From NCBI GenBank assembly GCA_003520455.1, contig DOUV01000675.1:1-21577 (forward strand): DNA of 21,577 nt, in the 5' to 3' direction. A program made the translations under genes and the position numbers. The DNA comes from Chloroflexota bacterium (GTDB lineage Bacteria > Chloroflexota > Anaerolineae > Ardenticatenales > Ardenticatenaceae). Shown here piece by piece: positions 17,101-21,577 of this stretch (position 1 is the first letter of the stretch; each line of letters starts with the position of its first letter). Under the pieces are notes generated by a model. It worked only from the letters and a program-made list of their open reading frames with translations. It had not been told where the DNA came from and did not search any database.

Positions 17101-17536
17101 CTGTCTCAGCCGGCAGGAAGAACTCCCGCGCGAATACGTTGGCCTCGCGCTCCTGCCGCTCCTCGGGATTGTAGCCTTCGACGTAATGGACGCCCGGCGG
17201 CACGCTCCCTTCGGTGATCTCGGGGTCGACATCAGAGGCGCTGCAGGCGGTGTGATCTCCATGCAGCCAAAAGTGGGCGTACTCATGCCCGATGTAGAAG
17301 GTGGCGAGCTCCGGGTCGACGTCTTGGTTGAACCAAATAACGTGGCTGGTAGGGTCAAGTATGGCCTCGCCGCCGTCCAACAGGGAATCTACGGCGGGAA
17401 CGCCGTGAGGCTTGATCCCCGTAATCTGCACCGCCGCCGCGATGAGCGCCTTGGCTGACGAATCACCGTTGGCCCTCGCTCGCGCGGTAGCATGCCACGC
17501 TCGCGCCTGTCTCTTAATCTCATCCCAATGGCTCAT
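14123..17536 (-). CDS. ImmA/IrrE metallopeptidase - UvrD-like SF1 helicase - degenerate AddB-type nuclease fusion
   Basis: A 1137-residue fusion. Residues about 25-185 are an ImmA/IrrE (M78) zinc peptidase with HEYAH (84-88) and the EREANVFAREFFLP motif (129-142). Residues about 200-850 are an SF1A UvrD/PcrA-like helicase with Walker A AGPGTGKT (218-225), Walker B VDEYQDVN (429-436), VVGDARQAIYRFRGA, TIHASKGLEF (775-784) and VALSRARD (831-838). Residues about 900-1130 resemble the Fe-S PD-(D/E)XK domain of AddB/Cas4, with C909 and C1120, C1123, C1129. Its catalytic D/E-x-K is replaced by R1038-W-R1040, so nuclease activity is doubtful. ATG 17536 was preferred over TTG 17569, though AGAGG lies 12 bases upstream. 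IrrE-type peptidases usually cleave an HTH repressor; one is encoded at 19464-20105. Confidence 0.9.
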   Translation of the reverse strand: MSHWDEIKRQARAWHATARARANGDSSAKALIAAAVQITGIKPHGVPAVDSLLDGGEAILDPTSHVIWFNQDVDPELATFYIGHEYAHFWLHGDHTACSASDVDPEITEGSVPPGVHYVEGYNPEERQEREANVFAREFFLPAETVRQWYVEDHLDATAIAARVGLPDGLVFHQLARALLTSIPSDGNVEDRDSLELHLDPSQEEAARVNRGPFLAEAGPGTGKTRTLVGRIIFLLEEEKVLPSAILALTFSNKAAEEMRERVARVVPEAAPRIWVGTFHAFGLELLRKFGSRLGLPPRLTVIDPVDALFRLERLLPSLPLDHYRNLYEPTTNLRYILAAISRAKDELVGPAAYVALAEQMLAAAQADEAREAAERALEVARVYAIYQDCIEREYLLDFGDLIFRTVMLLRAHSDIREYIRQSFRHVLVDEYQDVNRASGLLLCEIAGEGAGLWVVGDARQAIYRFRGAAPDNMRLFPADFPGATVRSLGRNYRSQPSILKVVGTLAPQMRATRGTNFIPWEPARRDGSGRVLMEVAVDQTAEGVGLAREIERQRAAGIPYCDQAVLCRSHTLLARIATYLEQTEIPILYLGDLFERHEIRDLLALMALAAGDRCALVRVARFAEYQIPLSDVQALLELASEQDVPFPRALHLAQEAETISAVGKAGLVLLARHLDGLCYGSTAWGLLVRYLFVRSQYLRPLLNDSSVGGQQRRLAVFQFLQFAHEQRIRALADDKDPKRAFLEYVRRLEIFGEERQLREVPEWAMGLDAVRLLTIHASKGLEFTAVYLPGLGQRYFPVPWRGQICPPPTGMVAHEARDWHAEEKECLFFVALSRARDVLCLSRANRYGSQNSAPSSLLSPVAAELPYPPLGSITWPGSEVGPEAAIPLSPPLEPPLFPADELDVYINCPRKYYYEFILGLGGRREDSAYVQFHRCVYDVLHWLQAERVQGREVNVAVRQQRLAEAWEKRGLKSHAYEAIYWQAATAIVARVVTRSGQSSGVFVQPEWKIPLAHGHVGFKPDHVEISPDGSAPPVVRRWRTGRPSKSETEKNVYALYQEGSRRAYPEAGTRVELVYLSSDHVERVELGAKTIATRLGRYDDAIVGILQAEFPHRPNDRECPRCSHYFICPVAEDEAN

Positions 17537-17800
17537 GCTATTGATCTGCCTCTTACTGGGCTGCCACAATTATCAGAAAAAACTCAGGTTAAGCGCCTCT
17601 AAAGCAGAAACCCGGAGAGAACAGCCTTTATCTCAGGATTCCGCCCTCGCCGGGGAAAGATTCTACCTCGCCAACGTCAGTTCCAGAGGGTCAATGTTTA
17701 TCATTATCACAGGAATTCTTCCGGGCAGACCGCCGATTTCACGCCCGTTGGTTCCTTATTCCGCCTTTTCTGTCGGATGATTGTCGCAGCCTGTACCCTG
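17537..17800. other. Gap between the helicase gene and the unknown protein
   Basis: 264 bases without a convincing gene. On the minus strand there is a TTGACC and a TAGAAT, but their spacing (23 bases) is too long for a normal promoter. A TTTTTT run lies near 17580, with no stable hairpin before it. The helicase gene may have its own weak promoter here or be read from the upstream operon. Confidence 0.4.
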
Positions 17801-18253
17801 TTAGTGCAAACTGGAGCGCCGGCAGCGCCCACCAGAGTTCTCTGGCATGTGCGAGGGGTGGCGCAGCGTTCCGTCGACGGCCTCAGCGAACCACCCCAGC
17901 CAGCGTTCAATGAACTGCTCTTCGTCTCCTTGATCGAACGGAAGCGGCTCCCACGCCACCTGACGAGCCGATATGGCCGGTGAAAAGGCCCGGGCAGCCG
18001 CCTCCTCTGTGGGAGGAAGGGCAAACGGATCGAGGCTGAACCTTTCACGAACAAGAGGTTGCACCATGAAGGCCATTTCAAACCAGCGATAGACGCCCTC
18101 GTCGTGGGCGTCGCAGAACCACAGCGAGTGGCTGCGCCCTTCGTAGTCGTACTGGTCGCGGGGCTTACGTGCAGCGATGGCGGTGTAGGCAATCACGTCG
18201 AATGCAGGTGGGCGACCAATGACCGCCAAGCAGTTAGATGGCGCTGACCTCAT
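17801..18253 (-). CDS. Conserved-looking protein of unknown function, coupled to the kinase
   Basis: A 150-residue protein I do not recognise. It is rich in Trp and Phe in blocks (SHSLWFCDAHDEGVYRWFEM at 41-60; ERWLGWFAEAV at 116-126) and has an acidic stretch (PFDQGDEEQF). Its C-terminal 15 residues are basic and look unstructured. No signal peptide or membrane segment is seen. ATG 18253 overlaps the kinase stop by ATGA, so it is translated by coupling. GTG 18289, twelve codons upstream in frame, is an alternative start. The tight coupling suggests that it is a substrate or partner of the kinase. Another frame (17707-18192) overlaps it but has the composition of a shadow. Confidence 0.7.
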   Translation of the reverse strand: MRSAPSNCLAVIGRPPAFDVIAYTAIAARKPRDQYDYEGRSHSLWFCDAHDEGVYRWFEMAFMVQPLVRERFSLDPFALPPTEEAAARAFSPAISARQVAWEPLPFDQGDEEQFIERWLGWFAEAVDGTLRHPSHMPENSGGRCRRSSLH

Positions 18254-19284
18254 TGGATCGACAACCAAAACTCCGTCGCCGAGTCGCACGACCGATTCGG
18301 GGGCTGTGTGACAGCGGCCGAAGGGGCGGCCTCGAGTACACGCGCTATGAGCCTTTCTAGAATCCCCTCAAGAGACTGCTTGGCTGCGGCGAAGAGCTCC
18401 GTCCGCCGTTCCTCAGCCGATTTCTGAGCCGCCGCCATCGCTCCTTCTTGCGTCTGTCTGTCGACGATTACCTGGTTGGCGGCTTGAAGCTTCGCGGCCG
18501 CTGGCGAAGGAGCCTGCTGGCTCGCGCGTAGACGCGTCAGAATGTTAGCTGGCGTGGGGCGCGCCTGTGGCGCCTTATAGAGGCACTCGGTCACTAGACT
18601 CGCAATTGAAGGTGAGCAACCTGCTAAACGTGGTGGTGCTTGGTTCAGGTGCTGCTCCCGATAGTCCCAGGGGCTGGGGCCGGGGAACGGCCGGTGGCCC
18701 TGGAGCAGCTCAAAGGCCATGACGCCGAACGCATACACGTCGGTTGCCGGGGTGGCCCGCTCAGCCCGCCACTGCTCAGGTGCAGCGTACGGGGCCGTGA
18801 GGGCATACTTCTGCGTATCGGGTGCGGTAGTGGCTTCCGCGTAACGCGCGATCCCGAAATCTGCCAAGCACCAGCGGCTCTCGTACAGTAGAACGTTCTC
18901 AGGTTTGAGGTCGCGGTGTACGACCCCCTGTTGAAGGCTAGCGAGGGCTTCAGCCACGTCGAGGAGGACGCGCACAGCCTCGTCGGTGGCAAGCTTCCCT
19001 CCAGCCTCGTTGAGGTGCTGACGAAGAGACTTCTCGGCGCGCGGCATCACCAGAACATAGTAGTCCTGCCATTCCCCGGAATCGATGATCGGGATGATGT
19101 TAGGAAGGCCGGAGACAGGCTCAAACAGTAGCTCGCGGGAAGCACCAGGTGCCTTAGGTACCAGCTTTACGACTGCCTGCGAGCCGTCCTCGGCCTCGGC
19201 CTCGTAGATACGGCCAAAGCCACCCTTTGTGATCTCTGTGCCGAGCCACCACTTTCGCCGCAGCTCGATTGTCTCGGAAGCCAT
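18250..19284 (-). CDS. Soluble Hanks-type serine/threonine protein kinase
   Basis: A 344-residue kinase. It shows the glycine loop TKGGFGRIYEAE (19-30), catalytic Lys 40 (AVVKLV), HRDLKPEN (123-130), DFG (142-144), APEQW (168-172) and DVYAFGVMAFELL (182-194), so it should be active. After the kinase domain (ends about 255) is a helical Ala/Gln-rich tail with a likely coiled coil (about 265-325) and no membrane helix or PASTA domain, unlike PknB. It is therefore cytoplasmic and senses something through partners. ATG 19284 has GGAGG six bases upstream; the open frame is longer but that part has no kinase features. The 3' end overlaps the unknown protein by ATGA. Confidence 0.93.
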   Translation of the reverse strand: MASETIELRRKWWLGTEITKGGFGRIYEAEAEDGSQAVVKLVPKAPGASRELLFEPVSGLPNIIPIIDSGEWQDYYVLVMPRAEKSLRQHLNEAGGKLATDEAVRVLLDVAEALASLQQGVVHRDLKPENVLLYESRWCLADFGIARYAEATTAPDTQKYALTAPYAAPEQWRAERATPATDVYAFGVMAFELLQGHRPFPGPSPWDYREQHLNQAPPRLAGCSPSIASLVTECLYKAPQARPTPANILTRLRASQQAPSPAAAKLQAANQVIVDRQTQEGAMAAAQKSAEERRTELFAAAKQSLEGILERLIARVLEAAPSAAVTQPPNRSCDSATEFWLSIQ

Positions 19285-19463
19285 CTCTCGCCTCCAAACT
19301 GCGTGGGTCGACCTCGAGCCGACCTTCACTGAGTGCACGCTATGCCAACCCGCTGAAGGATCGGAAACATTAGTCGTGCTTCCCACCGGTGGGCGACTGA
19401 CGCAAGTCACACGGTCGCGTAGAACAACAGCCCGAGTTTTCTTTCTGATGATTGTGGAAGCCC

Positions 19464-20105
19464 TTACTCCTCGCGGGATTGCAGTGCCAGCCAGTGCTGG
19501 CGGCGCTCTTCGCTCAATGCCGTGTCATTGCGGACCGCATCGAAGAAGTCCTCCTGTGTCGACAGGGTAGGGACCTGGTTGGCCCAATAGCGTGCCTGTA
19601 GTGCAAATCGCGGCCTTCCCTGTAAGTAGCGGGCGACGGCGGTGATCGTGCGATCAAGGGCTTGGGCAAGCGCCTTGATCGCCGCGAGCGGGATGGACGG
19701 GTAGCGGATCAACCGCCGGTCGAGTTTCCCCACCAGGGGGACGCTCATCTCTGCGCGCTCAGCAAGGTCTTCGATTGACGCGCCCCTCGCTTGGGCCTCG
19801 GCAACCAACCCGGAGATCGGCCGGTCCCCGTCGTCCGGGTCTTCGACCTGTCTCTGGTGCAGAAGGTTTTGGACAACGCTCATCCCCCGCAGGACCAGCG
19901 TATCTTCATCAACCGTTTGGGAATCAGGAGCAGGCGGAAGCTGCTGCATGAGGGTCCAGCTCACGGTGAACTCAGTGAGTTCCCGCGCGTACTGTGGGTA
20001 CCGCCGGACCCACTCCGCGAGGGCAGCATGGCTCCGGTCTGAGGTAGACGCAACGTAGGCGTCCAGCACGTCCTGCAAAGTTGGCTTCTCAGGAGGCTGC
20101 TTCAT
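19464..20105 (-). CDS. HTH-containing protein paired with the sigma factor (possible anti-sigma or repressor)
   Basis: A 213-residue protein. Its N-terminal part (8-55; LQDVLDAYVAS, EWVRRYPQYARELTEFTVSW) matches a helical module I associate with proteins beside bacterial sigma factors. An XRE-like helix-turn-helix follows at about 108-160 (ASIEDLAERAEMSVPLVGKL, ALAQALDRTITAVARYL), then a C-terminal helical part (DFFDAVRNDTALSEE). ATG 20105 overlaps the sigma stop by ATGA and has GAGGAG at the right distance; ATG 20123 would lie further into the sigma gene. No membrane segment. It probably controls the sigma factor or its genes. XRE-type regulators are the usual targets of ImmA/IrrE peptidases, and one is encoded in the same cluster. 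Function is inferred. Confidence 0.78.
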   Translation of the reverse strand: MKQPPEKPTLQDVLDAYVASTSDRSHAALAEWVRRYPQYARELTEFTVSWTLMQQLPPAPDSQTVDEDTLVLRGMSVVQNLLHQRQVEDPDDGDRPISGLVAEAQARGASIEDLAERAEMSVPLVGKLDRRLIRYPSIPLAAIKALAQALDRTITAVARYLQGRPRFALQARYWANQVPTLSTQEDFFDAVRNDTALSEERRQHWLALQSREE

Positions 20106-20884
20106 ATCGGCTCTCCTCGCCATCTTTCTAGGATCTTTTCAGCTTCAGCCAGCCAGTTTCGAATAGTACGGGGCGTCCTGTTGAAATGGCGGCTGATTGT
20201 GGGTACGTCCGGGTCACTGTCTTCGATTGGCCAGCCCTCGTAGTAGCGCAAAATGAAGGCGGTTCGGAGCGGCTCCTGGAGAGTCTTGAGCGCGTCCTGA
20301 AGCAGAAGTCGCTGTTCCATCGAGACGGGCGGATCAGGAAGGTCATCGGTCGACACCGCGAGGCGATTCGTACGGTCGTCTAGGTCGTGATCCTCTCCAG
20401 CCAGATCCAACAGTGAGACGAGATTCTTGTCGGCCTCAATCTCCTTCACTTTTCGATTGTATGCGGAGATCGTCCGCCTGTCGAGGGCAACCCAAAAGCG
20501 GACTTGCAGAAAGTCGCCTTCGTCGCTCTCCAGGTTCAAGATGGCCCTGAACAGGTCTTCGATCACGTCTTGGTAGGCTTCGTCTACCATCGCCGGCGGA
20601 AGCGCCTGCAGCTTCCCGTTGACCCGCTTCGCACACCGCTTAACCAAGATCCCTGACAGTGCGCTGACAGCCTTGCGGTTCTCTTGCTCACGGTAGTGAC
20701 GAATGAGGTAGACAAGGGTCTTTTCCTGCAAATAACTCGAAGTCATATGGTCGCGCTTTTGGGCACGCTCGATCAAGTGTGGAAGAGACATACCGAGAGC
20801 AGATTCGATCTGCTCGTCGACTTCGCGGCTCCGTTTGTATACCTCGCCGGCGCTATTGCGGTGGGTCAGGGGTTGAGGCGGCAC
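20102..20884 (-). CDS. RNA polymerase sigma factor, sigma-70 family (ECF-like)
   Basis: A 260-residue sigma-70-family protein. Region 2 is at about 65-145 (DEAYQDVIEDLFRAIL, then RFWVALDRRTISAYNRK). Region 4 is at about 195-255 (LQEPLRTAFILRYYEG, ISRHFNRTPRTIRNWLAEAE). Region 3 is absent and there is an acidic linker (AGEDHDLDDRT), as in ECF-type factors. The 60-residue N-terminal extension before region 2 is longer than usual for ECF factors. The start is GTG 20884 with GGAGG nine bases upstream. It is the first gene of the leftward cluster, downstream of a good promoter at 20999-21027, so it may be expressed constitutively and held inactive by a partner. Confidence 0.87.
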   Translation of the reverse strand: MPPQPLTHRNSAGEVYKRSREVDEQIESALGMSLPHLIERAQKRDHMTSSYLQEKTLVYLIRHYREQENRKAVSALSGILVKRCAKRVNGKLQALPPAMVDEAYQDVIEDLFRAILNLESDEGDFLQVRFWVALDRRTISAYNRKVKEIEADKNLVSLLDLAGEDHDLDDRTNRLAVSTDDLPDPPVSMEQRLLLQDALKTLQEPLRTAFILRYYEGWPIEDSDPDVPTISRHFNRTPRTIRNWLAEAEKILERWRGEPI

Positions 20885-20998
20885 GCCGTTTCACCTCCGT
20901 CGTTGCCTTGATTTGCACGGCACGGTGCCCATCCTGCGCCTCCTCTCGATGAGTTCCCTACCCCGTCAATCGTCACGATCTCGCTGAACCGGAAGCCG

Positions 20999-21027
20999 GA
21001 ATTACTACCAAAACGATATCACGTCAA
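20999..21027 (-). promoter_or_regulatory. Sigma-70-type promoter for the sigma-HTH-kinase cluster
   Basis: On the minus strand, TTGACG (21027-21022) is separated by exactly 17 bases from TAATTC (21004-20999). The sigma gene start is about 115 bases downstream. No other promoter of this quality was found between the IS256 transposase and the sigma gene. Confidence 0.5.
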
Positions 21028-21089
21028 CGATGTCTGATCGCGGAGCGCCGAGAGGACTCTGCTCGGCTCAAGTCGTTGTTGTCTCAAAC

Positions 21090-21182
21090 CTACCCTCGTG
21101 CGACATGGCAGAGATAACACGACGCGTAACGGACGCGGTGCCGGTGCTCGCCGCAGACGGAACACAGTTTGGGTAGTGTCAC
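21090..21182 (-). pseudogene. Possible truncated zinc-ribbon small ORF next to the IS256 end
   Basis: A 30-codon frame from GTG 21182 encodes MTLPKLCSVCGEHRHRVR then YASCYLCHVARG, with two CxxC pairs 16 residues apart, like a zinc ribbon. No ribosome binding site is seen and the frame starts inside the transposase 3' end, so it may be the rest of a gene cut by the insertion, or chance. Confidence 0.3.
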
Positions 21183-21577
21183 CCGGTATTCGCATAATCG
21201 ACCCGGTCGTGTTTGGCATGTTCGCGGACTATGACCAGATGGAACACGGTTAAGCAACTGACTTCATTTGGGAAGGCCCCGATCTGATCGGCCTTGGTGC
21301 GGAACTCGCGGAAAAAGCGTTCAAGCAAGTTGGTCGAACGCACGAGTGGCTGGAGGGCCGGATCGAGGTGGTAACAGGTGAAGCAGCGTTGGATGCTCCA
21401 GGTGAAACTCTGAACGGCTTGTGGTTCCAGGGGCTGCCACGTGGCCACGAAGGCAGCCAAGCGGTGTTCGGCTTCGACGCGGGTGGGGGCCTCGAAGAGC
21501 GCCTGGGCCTCGGCGTGCATGGCCTGGTGGCGCTGCTGACGGGCTCGATCACGCGTCAGCGGCTGGCCGGTCTGCGG
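21179..21577 (-). mobile_element. IS256-family (Mutator-type) transposase, C-terminal part, running off the window
   Basis: The frame is open from the window edge to TGA at 21179. It carries the C-terminal signature of IS256/Mutator transposases: STNLLERFFREFRTKADQIG then AFPNEVSCLTVFHLVIVREH, where intact members read TNxxER...R...FPNE. The preceding part (LFEAPTRVEAEHRLAAFVAT) also fits. The TNxxER glutamate is probably the last residue of the DDE triad. The first two catalytic residues lie outside the window. The terminal inverted repeat could not be placed; GGGTAGTGTCACCC at 21171-21184 overlaps the stop and is a candidate. Confidence 0.85.

Noticed and set aside
1..21577. CRISPR array, tRNA or rRNA genes
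   Set aside because: No regularly spaced direct repeats, tRNA cloverleaf or rRNA-like stretch was seen on reading the window.

Overview
The window is high-GC bacterial DNA with two functional blocks on opposite strands that converge on an insertion-sequence scar near 13.1-13.3 kb. Several features resemble Chloroflexota or another non-proteobacterial lineage: TTG and GTG starts, a lipoprotein signal with a Pro/Thr/Ala linker, a sigma factor followed by a paired HTH protein, and IS701- and IS256-like transposases. Taxonomy is inferred from gene style only, with no 16S or housekeeping marker.

Plus strand, 1-13054: a possible 3' gene tail (1-51) and a hairpin terminator precede a non-coding leader with a TTGACA/TAGGCT promoter. 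Just downstream of the promoter lies a cluster of TCTAYAC half-sites around a perfect 14-bp palindrome. A catabolic or salvage operon follows: MBL-fold hydrolase, SsnA/Trz-type amidohydrolase (aminohydrolase), divergent purine nucleoside phosphorylase (MTAP-like), GntR/HutC-type regulator, second amidohydrolase, peptide/nickel-type ABC binding lipoprotein, two permeases, FAD-dependent oxidoreductase, and a glycoside-hydrolase-like protein. The genes are tightly packed or overlapping. A likely scheme is uptake of a nitrogen-containing, perhaps nucleoside-like, compound, hydrolytic deamination by the two aminohydrolases and cleavage by the phosphorylase homologue, under the local GntR regulator. 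No ABC ATPase is present in the window.

Minus strand, 21577-13212: a truncated IS256-type transposase lies at the window edge. Then, transcribed leftward, come a sigma-70-family factor with a good promoter, an HTH protein overlapping it by ATGA, a soluble Ser/Thr kinase, a 150-residue unknown protein overlapping the kinase by ATGA, and a 1137-residue fusion of an ImmA/IrrE-type zinc peptidase, an SF1 UvrD-like helicase and a degenerate AddB-like Fe-S nuclease domain. After a 410-bp gap comes a tandem ubiquitin-like (beta-grasp) protein. Its 3' end is cut by an IS701-family transposase fragment, so any downstream conjugation partners (E1, E2, JAB) are absent.

The minus-strand cluster is the most unusual part. 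It combines transcriptional control, phosphorylation, a protease fused to a helicase and a ubiquitin-like modifier between two mobile-element remnants. It looks like a regulated stress-response, DNA-repair or conflict (defence) island. This reading is inference from domains and gene order; no part of it is proven as a system here.
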